The translations under genes were made by a program, and so were the position numbers. A stretch of 14,700 nucleotides of DNA, taken from contig JAISEB010000041.1 in NCBI GenBank assembly GCA_031264395.1, forward strand, positions 1 through 14,700, given 5' to 3'. Of this stretch, positions 1 to 6,770 are shown one piece after another (positions within the stretch are counted from its first letter, which is position 1; each line of letters begins with the position of its first letter). The DNA comes from Treponema sp. (GTDB taxonomy: Bacteria > Spirochaetota > Spirochaetia > Treponematales > Breznakiellaceae). Below the pieces are notes generated by a model. It worked only from the letters and a program-made list of their open reading frames with translations, searched no databases and was not told the origin of the DNA.

Positions 1-1269
1 CTGACGCGGAAACAGCCGCCGCTTCCGGGCGTTCCGGACGGTTTCCTCTTCGTGTTTCTCGCGTGGCTTCTAACCAGCTTCTTCGGGGCCCTCCCCTACC
101 GGCTTTCGGGCGCAGTCTCTTTCTGCGACGCGTTTTTTGAAAGCGCGTGCGGCTTTTCCACGACGGGGGCAACCACCATCGCCGGTGTTGAGGCGCTTCC
201 CCGTTCCCTCCTCCTCTGGCGCAGCCTTACCTGCTGGCTGGGGGGCATGGGAATAGTGCTCCTTGCAGTGGCGCTCATGCCCGCGCCGGGCATAGGGGGC
301 TTCCGGCTTTTGAAGGCTGAAACGCCGTGGGGCGAAAAGAGCGGCGCGGCCCCGCGCATGCGCGCCGCGGTAAAACTCGTCTGTTCCCTGTACTGCGGCC
401 TTACCGCCGTTCTTGTCCTTTTATACCGCGCCGGAGGCATGAGCTGGTTTGACGCCGTATGTCACGGCCTTGCCGTTATTTCGTCGGGAGGCGCAAGCAC
501 GAGGAACGGCGGCATCGCCTCGTACCACTCGCTCTTTATAGAAGTGATCACCGTGATCTTCATGCTCCTCGCGGGGATAAATTTCAACCTTTACTGCGGG
601 CTGTTCAGGGGAAAGTGGAAAGATCTCCTTGTCAATACCGAATGCCGCGCGTACCTTCTTGTTTTTGTGCTGGCCGCGGGCGCTCTTTCCCTGAGCCTGG
701 TCCCGGTGTACGGCGGGGACGCGCTGCGCTACGGATCTTTTCAGGCGGCGTCGGTTCTTTCCACAACAGGATACGCCATTGCCGATTATGACAACTGGCC
801 CGAATTTTCCCGGGCAGTTATCTTCTGCCTTATGCTCACGGGGGGATGTTCCCTCTCCACGGCGGGCGGCATAAAGATAATACGCCACGTGATTCTCTTC
901 AAACAGGCGGGAAACGAACTGCGGCGGCTCGTTTATTCCGGGGGAATTTTCAGCGTGCGGCTTAACCGGAAAGTAGGCCGCAGGGACATAGTCTACGGGA
1001 CGGCCGCTTTTGTGTTTCTGTACTTCCTTGTGGTTGCCATTACGGGCCTTGTTGCCGCGGCTTCGGGCACGGACGTTTTTTCCGCGTTCAGCGCGGCCCT
1101 TGCCGTTACCGGAAACACGGGAACAGGCTTCGGAAAAGCCGGCCCTTCCGGTAATTACGGGGCCTTTCCCGATCATGTCAAATGGCTTTTTTCCTTTGTG
1201 ACAATAGCCGGGCGGCTGGAACTGTGGACGGTGTTCATCCTCTTTACCCCCGAATACTGGCGGCGGTGA
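1..1269 (+). CDS. trkH: TrkH-family potassium transporter subunit (5' end cut by window)
   Basis: Membrane subunit of a Trk/Ktr-type K+ uptake system; in the family it forms the ion pathway and is gated by a cytoplasmic TrkA/KtrA nucleotide-binding partner, which is not in this window. The reading frame is open from base 1, so the protein starts upstream; the GTG at 52 is internal because the 17 codons before it already read as TrkH-like sequence. About 422 residues are visible, against roughly 480 for the full family. The four pore loops can be seen: CGFSTTGATT (from about base 148), SSGGAST (about 478), LSTTGY (about 757) and TGNTGTGFG (about 1108), separated by hydrophobic segments. The C-terminus GRLELWTVFILFTPEYWR is the usual TrkH ending. 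TrkH versus KtrB/TrkG cannot be settled without the N-terminus. There is no link in function to the htpG gene that follows. Confidence 0.88.
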   Translation: MTRKQPPLPGVPDGFLFVFLAWLLTSFFGALPYRLSGAVSFCDAFFESACGFSTTGATTIAGVEALPRSLLLWRSLTCWLGGMGIVLLAVALMPAPGIGGFRLLKAETPWGEKSGAAPRMRAAVKLVCSLYCGLTAVLVLLYRAGGMSWFDAVCHGLAVISSGGASTRNGGIASYHSLFIEVITVIFMLLAGINFNLYCGLFRGKWKDLLVNTECRAYLLVFVLAAGALSLSLVPVYGGDALRYGSFQAASVLSTTGYAIADYDNWPEFSRAVIFCLMLTGGCSLSTAGGIKIIRHVILFKQAGNELRRLVYSGGIFSVRLNRKVGRRDIVYGTAAFVFLYFLVVAITGLVAAASGTDVFSAFSAALAVTGNTGTGFGKAGPSGNYGAFPDHVKWLFSFVTIAGRLELWTVFILFTPEYWRR

Positions 1270-1298
1270 GGGGCCCCGAAAAACCCCGCAAAAGATCC

Positions 1299-1327
1299 TT
1301 GCCGTCGGCTTTCATTTTGGGTATCTT
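1299..1327 (+). promoter_or_regulatory. candidate sigma-70 promoter for htpG
   Basis: TTGCCG (1299-1304), a 17-base spacer and TATCTT (1322-1327) match the -35/-10 pattern at 4 of 6 positions each. Transcription would start near 1334 and give a 5' leader of about 60 bases. No CIRCE-type heat-shock operator is visible. This is a weak call based on pattern alone. Confidence 0.35.
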
Positions 1328-1331
1328 GGTA

Positions 1332-1355
1332 GAAAGGGCGCTGTACGCGCCTTTC
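1332..1355 (+). other. imperfect hairpin in the htpG leader
   Basis: GAAAGGGCGC and GCGCCTTTC pair across a short loop with one bulged G. The hairpin has no T-run after it. If the promoter at 1299-1327 is right, it sits at the very 5' end of the htpG transcript, where it could protect the RNA; otherwise it could be a remnant terminator of the TrkH gene. Confidence 0.3.
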
Positions 1356-1396
1356 CGCATCATTTCAGCATATATATCATAAAGGAGCGCGCCGCC

Positions 1397-3361
1397 ATGG
1401 CACAACACCAGTTTCAGACGGAAGTGAACCAGCTTCTGCACCTTATTATCCATTCGCTCTATTCCAACCGGGAGATCTTTCTCCGCGAGCTTGTCTCAAA
1501 CGCTTCGGACGCGCTTGACAGGCTCAAATACCTTACCGTGGCGGACGACGCCTACAAATCCATCAGCTTTGATCCCCGCATCGACATTTCCTTTAACAAG
1601 GATCAAAAAATCCTCACCGTTGCCGACAACGGCATAGGCATGAACGAACAGGATCTTGTGGATTCCCTTGGAACCATTGCCCGCTCGGGCACCAGGGCCT
1701 TTATGGAAAAACTCGGCGCCGACGCGAAGAAGGATTCCAATCTTATCGGGCAGTTCGGCGTCGGTTTTTATTCGGCCTTCATGGTCGCGGACAAGATCGA
1801 GGTTTGCAGCCGCAGGGCGGGCGAAGAGGCGGCGTGGAAATGGCAGGCCGACATGGGCGCCGCAAGCGAGGGAAAGGAAAGTTACAGCATAGAAAGCGCC
1901 GCGCGGGAAAACCAGGGAACCACGGTGACGCTTCACCTTACCGAAGAAGGGCTTGAATACGCGAACCGCTGGTCCATAGAAGACATCATTAAACGTTACA
2001 GCAATCATGTCGCCTTTCCCATTTATCTTACCTATGAAGAAAAGGAATGGGACGACAAGGGAAAGGAGAAGGGCAGCAAAACAAAGACGGACCGGATCAA
2101 TTCAGGCACCGCGCTCTGGAGGCGGCCCAGGGCGGAAATCAGCGAAGACGACTACAGGGAATTTTACAAAAACCTCGGGGGGCAGTTCGGGCAGGACAGC
2201 GAAGATCCCCTCTTCCATGTACACACCAGAGCCGAAGGAACAATAGAATACATCACCCTCTTTTATGTTCCCAAAAAAGCGCCCTTCGACATGTACCACG
2301 CCGATTACAAAAGCGGGGTCAAGCTCTATGTCAAGCGGATCTTCATTACCGACGACGACAAGGAACTTCTTCCCACATGGCTGCGCTTTGTCCGCGGCGT
2401 CATTGATTCAGAAGACCTTCCCCTTAACGTAAGCCGGGAAATACTTCAGCAGAACAAGATCCTCCTTAACATAAGGAACGCCTCTGTAAAAAAACTGCTT
2501 GCCGAATTCACGTCGCTTGCGGACACCGCGGTTTCGGGCGGGGATGAAGCAAAGGAAAAATGGGAAACCTTTATAAGCCAGTACAACCGCCCGCTTAAAG
2601 AGGGGCTCTACCAGGACTTTGCCAACAGGGAAGCGATTGGGGAACTGGTGCGCTTCAAGAGCACCGCCGTGGAAGGCAGGACCGGTTTTGCCGGTTATGT
2701 TTCCCGCATGAAAAGCGATCAGAAGTACATCTACTATATTACAGGCGGCGACGAAAAAACCCTCCGTTCTTCGCCGCTCCTTGAGGCGTACCGGGCCCGC
2801 GACATTGAAGTCCTTGTTATGGATGATGAAATAGACGACATCGTCATTCCTTCCCTTGGCCGCTACCGGAAACCGGGCGCGGACGGGGCGGACGCCGGAA
2901 CGGAAAAAAAGACGGACGAAGCTTCCTTTGAATTCCGCGCGGTAAACCGCGCCGGCGCCGACGAGGAGCTGGGCGAAAAGCAAAACAAGGCGGCCGAAAA
3001 GGACGCGAAGCCTGTCATCGAAAAGATCAAGAAAGCCCTGGGAGACAGGGTCAAGGATGTAAGGCTCTCGCGCCGCCTGCACGATTCGCCTTCCTGCATC
3101 GTTGCCGACGAAAACGAGCCGACGCTTCAGATGGCGCAGATGCTCAGGGCAATGGGCCAGACCGAAATGCCCGACATCAAACCCATCCTTGAAATAAACG
3201 GGGAACACCCCATCACGGCCAAAGTAAGAGACGCCGAAGACGAAGAAACAATAGCCGACATTGCGGGGATACTCCTTGACCAGGCCCTTCTTGTGGAGGG
3301 AATAAAACTAAAGGACCCCGCCGGCTTCGTCAAGCGGCTCAACCGGCTGCTTGCGAAGTAG
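1397..3361 (+). CDS. htpG: Molecular chaperone HtpG (bacterial Hsp90)
   Basis: ATP-dependent cytosolic chaperone of the Hsp90 family, active as a homodimer. The 654 residues are close to, and slightly longer than, the usual 620-640. The N-terminal GHKL ATPase domain is intact: RELVSNASDAL holds E31 (catalytic) and N35 (Mg2+), DNGIGM is at 77-82, GTIARSGT at 92-99 and GQFGVGF at 118-124. The middle domain has NVSREILQ with R347, the arginine that contacts the ATP gamma-phosphate. The C-terminal dimerisation domain ends LLAK, with no MEEVD tail, as expected for bacteria. A charged linker rich in Lys/Glu/Asp lies near residues 495-540. The ATG is set by AAAGGAG at 1381-1387, nine bases upstream. 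It appears monocistronic: the next genes are convergent. Confidence 0.98.
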   Translation: MAQHQFQTEVNQLLHLIIHSLYSNREIFLRELVSNASDALDRLKYLTVADDAYKSISFDPRIDISFNKDQKILTVADNGIGMNEQDLVDSLGTIARSGTRAFMEKLGADAKKDSNLIGQFGVGFYSAFMVADKIEVCSRRAGEEAAWKWQADMGAASEGKESYSIESAARENQGTTVTLHLTEEGLEYANRWSIEDIIKRYSNHVAFPIYLTYEEKEWDDKGKEKGSKTKTDRINSGTALWRRPRAEISEDDYREFYKNLGGQFGQDSEDPLFHVHTRAEGTIEYITLFYVPKKAPFDMYHADYKSGVKLYVKRIFITDDDKELLPTWLRFVRGVIDSEDLPLNVSREILQQNKILLNIRNASVKKLLAEFTSLADTAVSGGDEAKEKWETFISQYNRPLKEGLYQDFANREAIGELVRFKSTAVEGRTGFAGYVSRMKSDQKYIYYITGGDEKTLRSSPLLEAYRARDIEVLVMDDEIDDIVIPSLGRYRKPGADGADAGTEKKTDEASFEFRAVNRAGADEELGEKQNKAAEKDAKPVIEKIKKALGDRVKDVRLSRRLHDSPSCIVADENEPTLQMAQMLRAMGQTEMPDIKPILEINGEHPITAKVRDAEDEETIADIAGILLDQALLVEGIKLKDPAGFVKRLNRLLAK

Positions 3362-3372
3362 GCGGGGGCTAC

Positions 3373-3397
3373 GGGGCCGTTAACTTTTAACGGCCCC
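3373..3397. terminator. perfect 11-bp hairpin between convergent htpG and permease genes
   Basis: GGGGCCGTTAA, loop CTT, TTAACGGCCCC. The stem is perfect and GC-rich at its base, and lies 11 bases after the htpG stop. The TAA stop of the minus-strand permease gene (3380-3382) is inside the stem, so the last permease codons form part of the hairpin. There is no T-run on either side, so it may work as a bidirectional RNA-end stabiliser rather than a classic intrinsic terminator. Confidence 0.5.
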
Positions 3398-4216
3398 GGA
3401 AGTCATGCCGGCAATGAAGTACCGCTGGGCGGCGAGGTAGAGCACCAGAATGGGAAAAGATCCCAGGATGCCCATGGCCATCATCTCGTTCCACTCATAG
3501 GCGTGCTGCCCCATAAGCTGCTGGATTCCAATAGGAACAGTCCGCATCTCCGTTGATTTTGTCAGGGTAAGGGCAAAGAGGAATTCATTCCACGAAAGCA
3601 GAAAGGTATATACGCCTGTCGCGACAATGCCGGGAACCGCGTTCGGCACAAGTACGCGCCAGAGGGCGAAAAACGACGAACCGCCGTCAACCATTACGGC
3701 CTCGTCCAGTTCTTTGGGCATCGTGTTAAAATACCCTGTCATCATCAGAATGGCATACGGCAGGGTAAAAACCATGTACGTCAGAATCAACGCGAAATAG
3801 GTGTCGTACAGGCGCAGCATTACCACTATGCCAAAATAGGGAATCAGGAGGGTTATGGGCGGGACGGTCTGGGTTGCGATAATAAGCAAATTCAATATCC
3901 TCTTGAACCTGAATTTATAGCGGCTGAATCCGAATCCCGACAGAATCGCTATAAACAGCGTCAGCGCCGTTACCGAAACGGCGACAAGATAACTGTTCAA
4001 GAAAAACCTGAGCTTGAACGGGCTCAAGAAAATGGATATATACGGCTTGAGCGTAAATACCTTTGGCAAAAGGCGCGGCGGCAGCGAAAAGATTTCGGTG
4101 TTTGATTTTAACGAAACGAAAAACATCCAGAGCACCGGGAAAAAGGCGTACAAAAGGCCCGCGATCAAAAGAAAATAAACAATGAAAACCGTAAAATGCC
4201 TGTATTTGATTACCAT
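3380..4216 (-). CDS. Carbohydrate ABC transporter permease, MalG/UgpE type
   Basis: Second inner-membrane permease of a CUT1-type sugar ABC importer; it pairs with the permease encoded just upstream. The 278 residues match the family length of about 270-300. A short cytoplasmic N-terminus precedes six hydrophobic segments. The cytoplasmic loop that docks the ATPase is EAVMVDGG from E172 (family pattern EAAxxDG), followed by the usual proline region LVPNAVPG. The C-terminus RYFIAGMTSGAVK resembles the typical RYFVxGLTxGAVK ending. The ATG at 4216 lies three bases after the stop of the upstream permease, with an AGGGA ribosome site inside that gene's end, so translation is probably coupled. Substrate cannot be read from the sequence. 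Confidence 0.95.
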   Translation of the reverse strand: MVIKYRHFTVFIVYFLLIAGLLYAFFPVLWMFFVSLKSNTEIFSLPPRLLPKVFTLKPYISIFLSPFKLRFFLNSYLVAVSVTALTLFIAILSGFGFSRYKFRFKRILNLLIIATQTVPPITLLIPYFGIVVMLRLYDTYFALILTYMVFTLPYAILMMTGYFNTMPKELDEAVMVDGGSSFFALWRVLVPNAVPGIVATGVYTFLLSWNEFLFALTLTKSTEMRTVPIGIQQLMGQHAYEWNEMMAMGILGSFPILVLYLAAQRYFIAGMTSGAVKS

Positions 4217-4219
4217 GAT

Positions 4220-5125
4220 TCAGTCCCTTATTTTTTGATTTCTGACATAGAAAAACGCGATGGCCATTGATATGACAAGAACGATGACGGCGCTCGCGGA
4301 AGCAAGGGAAAACTGGTATCTTGTAAAAGCAAGTTTGTAGGTATAGGTCCCCAGCACCTCCGTCGCGTGGATAGGGCCGCCGCCTGTGGTCATCCAGACA
4401 AGGGCAAAAACCTGCATGGTCCAGATAAAATCAAGCAGGGAAATGCTGATGATAATAGGCGAAAGCTGGGGCACCGTAATGAAAAGAAATTTCCGCACGT
4501 CGTTTGCCCCGTCAATGGTCGCCGCTTCATACAGATCTTCCGGGATTCCCTGCAGGCCGGCAAGGAGGCTGACCATATAGAAAGGGTATCCGGCCCAGAT
4601 ATTGACAAATGTCACCGCGTGCAGCGCCGTCCGCGTGGAAGCGAACCATTCGACATTGCCCCTTAAAATCCTTAAAACATCCAGAATATAATTGATTACG
4701 CCGTTCGGGTTAAGGAGAAGCCTCCAGATTATCGCGATAATCGTCGCGGTAAAAACCCAGGGCATTATGTAAAACACCCTGAAAAGGCTACGCAGCCCGG
4801 GCAGCACCGCCTTTGAATTGAGCAGCATGGCGAAAAGCATCCCTATGACCAGATGAAAAAGCACGCTCATCACCGTAAAATAAAGCGTGTTCCCCAGGGC
4901 CGTTATAAATGTTTCGTCCTGCAGAATCGCGATGTAATTGGCAATTCCCGAAAAAACGGGATTCCTGTTCATTATGACATTGTCAAACAGGGAATACTGA
5001 ATCACCATGACAATCGGAACCAGCATCAACAGTGTCAAAAGCAGTATCACAGGAAGCTGATACACATACGGAACCAGTCCGTTTTTAAGCTGTTCGGAAT
5101 ATTTTTTTGTTTTCTGTTTTTCCAT
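4220..5125 (-). CDS. Carbohydrate ABC transporter permease, MalF/UgpA type
   Basis: First permease of the CUT1 importer, about 301 residues. The N-terminus is positively charged (MEKQKTKKYSEQLK), followed by six hydrophobic segments. The ATPase-docking EAA loop is textbook: YEAATIDGAND with E200, then FLFITVPQLSP. Near the end, VWMTTGGGP and THATEV-like ATEVLGTYTY match the MalF/UgpA periplasmic and last-helix region. ATG at 5125 was chosen; an in-frame GTG at 5131 would add two residues and neither start has a strong ribosome site. It lies about 170 bases after the binding-protein gene, with a hairpin in the gap, and three bases before the second permease gene. It is the middle gene of the operon. 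Confidence 0.95.
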   Translation of the reverse strand: MEKQKTKKYSEQLKNGLVPYVYQLPVILLLTLLMLVPIVMVIQYSLFDNVIMNRNPVFSGIANYIAILQDETFITALGNTLYFTVMSVLFHLVIGMLFAMLLNSKAVLPGLRSLFRVFYIMPWVFTATIIAIIWRLLLNPNGVINYILDVLRILRGNVEWFASTRTALHAVTFVNIWAGYPFYMVSLLAGLQGIPEDLYEAATIDGANDVRKFLFITVPQLSPIIISISLLDFIWTMQVFALVWMTTGGGPIHATEVLGTYTYKLAFTRYQFSLASASAVIVLVISMAIAFFYVRNQKIRD

Positions 5126-5259
5126 ACCCACTATACATTTCCCGCGTTAAAGACGCGTCAGGCGGTGTCTCCATCCGCATTTTTTATATAGAAGCCCTGC
5201 AGCCAATCCCGCCGCGGCCTTCGCGCCGGGCCGGCTACGGGGCCCCTGAAATTCAAGAC

Positions 5260-5289
5260 GGCTGTCCCAAACGAAGTTTCGGGACAGCC
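5260..5289 (-). promoter_or_regulatory. hairpin between binding-protein and permease genes
   Basis: GGCTGTCCC and GGGACAGCC form a perfect 9-bp stem, continued by AAAC/GTTT with one bulge and a GAA loop. It starts 8 bases after the stop of the binding-protein gene. No T-run follows on the minus strand. Hairpins in this position are known in sugar ABC operons to stabilise the upstream message or attenuate downstream transcription, so that binding protein is made in excess of permeases. The function here is inferred. The rest of the 5126-5259 gap shows only GC-rich sequence and no second convincing promoter. Confidence 0.55.
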
Positions 5290-5296
5290 CCATTCA

Positions 5297-6553
5297 TCAG
5301 AAAACCGCTTCCCACTTCTGCTGTGCCCTGGCGGCCGCCTGCTCCGGCGTCTGTTTGCCGTCAAGCATCAGCTGTATTTCCTCGTCAAATATACGCATAA
5401 GCTCTTCGGCGACAGGAAGCCCGGTAAACTCATTGGCGAGATAACCGGACTTGAATATCTCAAATGCCTTTGCGAAAAGGGGATCGGATTCAACAAAGTC
5501 GGGTTTGGCGTTCACGTTTCCAGGAAAGGCATTGGCTATGGAAACCAGCCTGCCGTTTACATCGGGGCTCATAAGGTAGGAAACAAGTTTCCAGGCTTCT
5601 TCCTTGTGCCTGCTGGTTTCACTTATCCCTATACCCCACGCGGCATAGGGCAGCCCGCGCCGGCCGCTGTACCCGTCCGCCGAAGGAAGGGCGGTTATGG
5701 TGAAATTAAGATCCTTGTTCCTTTCGCGGATCATGTTGATGTGGGCCAGCGAAGAAATCATCATGCCTATTCTGCCGTTTACAAATTCTTCGACTTTATC
5801 CTGCTCCTGTTTGGCAAAGGATCCGGGGGAAATGAGACTTTCCTTATACAGGGATTCGACAAAACGAAGGGCGGAAACGACATCGGCGTTGGTCAGATCG
5901 GGCCGGCCGTTCTTCAGCATGCTTTTTCCCGAAGCCCACACCCATGACATGATGTCATTCTGAACGCCGTTCGGCGACTGAAGGGAAAGGGGCAGCACCC
6001 AGCCGTACCGGTTCTGCTGGGCATTGGTAAGCCTGCGGGCCGCCTGCAGGAATTCGCTCCTGTTTCCTGGAGGATTGGCAATACCGGCTCCCCGGAAAAG
6101 ATCCATGTTGATAAACACGGGATACACAAAGGAAGCCACCGGGAACATGTAGCTCTTTCCGTCCAGCTTTATAATTGCCGCAATCTGGTTCGGGTCAAAG
6201 CCGCTTGAGGCCATAAGGCCGTCCATGGCGGTAATGGCCCCCTGTTTTGCCAGATCGTTTACCCAGGCACCGTCAAGACCGACAACATCGCTTAAGGTTT
6301 TAGTCGCGGCTCCCGTAACAATCTGATCCCGGGTATTTGAATACGGACCGCTTATCAGCTTGACCTTGATGCCGGGATTTTTGGCCTCAAAATCATCCAT
6401 AATCGCCCTGAATGAACCGGCAGGCAGTTCCGGTTCCCACCACTGAATAAATTCGATGGTCACGCCGCCGCCGGCCCCCTCGGTTTTTCCCGTAGCCCAC
6501 AGGGACGGCACAATCAAAAATACCGTCAGCGCCAGAACAAGGATTTTTCTCAT
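5297..6553 (-). CDS. Sugar ABC transporter extracellular solute-binding protein
   Basis: Periplasmic sugar-binding component (family 1 extracellular solute-binding protein, MalE/UgpB-like), 418 residues. The start is the ATG at 6553, preceded by GGAGG at about 6560-6564; a longer open frame up to 6730 runs back through the promoter and is not coding. MRKILVLALTVFLIVPSLWA is a clear Sec signal peptide, with cleavage probably after A20. There is no lipobox cysteine, so it is soluble rather than lipid-anchored. The mature protein shows the family pattern: VTIEFIQWWEPE near the N-terminus, FEAKNPGIKVKLISGPY, GLDGAWVNDLAKQGAI, FPVASFVYPVFINMDLF, an EEFVNGRIGMMISS segment and EAWKLVSYLMSPDV. First gene of the operon, transcribed from the promoter at 6659-6687. 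The sugar is not predictable from sequence alone. Confidence 0.95.
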   Translation of the reverse strand: MRKILVLALTVFLIVPSLWATGKTEGAGGGVTIEFIQWWEPELPAGSFRAIMDDFEAKNPGIKVKLISGPYSNTRDQIVTGAATKTLSDVVGLDGAWVNDLAKQGAITAMDGLMASSGFDPNQIAAIIKLDGKSYMFPVASFVYPVFINMDLFRGAGIANPPGNRSEFLQAARRLTNAQQNRYGWVLPLSLQSPNGVQNDIMSWVWASGKSMLKNGRPDLTNADVVSALRFVESLYKESLISPGSFAKQEQDKVEEFVNGRIGMMISSLAHINMIRERNKDLNFTITALPSADGYSGRRGLPYAAWGIGISETSRHKEEAWKLVSYLMSPDVNGRLVSIANAFPGNVNAKPDFVESDPLFAKAFEIFKSGYLANEFTGLPVAEELMRIFDEEIQLMLDGKQTPEQAAARAQQKWEAVF

Positions 6554-6583
6554 ACACTTCCTCCAAATAATAAAAATAATAGC

Positions 6584-6611
6584 CGGTTCCAAAATCCGAT
6601 ATTTGGAACCG
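6584..6611. promoter_or_regulatory. 10-bp inverted repeat, candidate operator in the importer leader
   Basis: CGGTTCCAAA and TTTGGAACCG are perfect inverted arms separated by 8 bases. The site is about 20 bases upstream of the ribosome site of the binding-protein gene and downstream of its promoter, at about +42 to +69. It could be a repressor roadblock operator or an RNA hairpin in the leader. The DeoR-family protein of the locus is the obvious candidate binder, by position only. Confidence 0.55.
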
Positions 6612-6628
6612 CTTCTATAGGACAGGAA

Positions 6629-6643
6629 AAGACAATCTGTCTT
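6629..6643. promoter_or_regulatory. 15-bp palindrome near the importer transcription start
   Basis: AAGACA-ATC-TGTCTT, perfect 6-bp arms around a 3-base centre. It lies at about +10 to +24 relative to the start predicted from the minus-strand promoter, a usual place for a repressor. It does not share sequence with the other two dyads of this region. Confidence 0.4.
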
Positions 6644-6658
6644 GCTCCATAATGTACC

Positions 6659-6687
6659 AGTATAGACCCAAATTTCCGCGATGTCAA
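6659..6687 (-). promoter_or_regulatory. near-consensus sigma-70 promoter of the sugar importer operon
   Basis: On the minus strand, TTGACA (6682-6687), a 17-base spacer and TATACT (6659-6664). The -35 is perfect and the -10 matches 5 of 6. Transcription should start near 6652, giving a leader of about 100 bases that contains two dyads before the ribosome site. Its presence also shows that the upstream ATG at 6681 on the plus strand is not a real gene start. Confidence 0.75.
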
Positions 6688-6701
6688 GAAAAAAATCAAA
6701 C

Positions 6702-6728
6702 GAACACATAATGATTTCTTTTGTGTTC
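6702..6728. promoter_or_regulatory. inverted repeat between the two divergent promoters
   Basis: GAACACA (6702-6708) and TGTGTTC (6722-6728) are perfect 7-bp arms, with centres 20 bp apart, about two helical turns, so a dimer could bind one face. It sits upstream of both -35 elements, 4 bases before the plus-strand -35 and 14 bases beyond the minus-strand -35. This is the best-placed site for a regulator that controls both transcripts. The binder is unknown. Confidence 0.5.
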
Positions 6729-6732
6729 ACTA

Positions 6733-6761
6733 TTGACGGCGGTCCAAATGCTGATTATAAT
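6733..6761 (+). promoter_or_regulatory. near-consensus sigma-70 promoter of the kinase-aldolase-regulator operon
   Basis: TTGACG (6733-6738), a 17-base spacer and TATAAT (6756-6761): 5 of 6 and 6 of 6 matches. Transcription should start at about 6768-6771, at or within three bases of the ATG at 6771, which implies a leaderless or nearly leaderless message for the first gene. Confidence 0.75.
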
Positions 6762-6770
6762 GATAAATAT

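Noticed and set aside
2408..3208. 266-codon minus-strand frame inside htpG, and a similar 251-codon frame inside trkH (421-1176)
   Set aside because: Antisense shadows of conserved genes, with no recognisable domain, start signal or ribosome site.
5152..5159. Palindrome GACGCGTC before the first permease gene as a possible operator
   Set aside because: Only 8 bases, common by chance in GC-rich DNA, and no promoter lies beside it.
6554..6730. Upstream extension of the binding-protein reading frame (59 extra codons)
   Set aside because: It runs through the promoter and two dyads, and the ATG at 6553 has a strong ribosome site and starts a perfect signal peptide.
6681..6770. Start of the kinase gene at ATG 6681
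   Set aside because: This stretch holds the -35 of the divergent promoter and the kinase's own promoter, has no ribosome site, and adds sequence not expected in the family.
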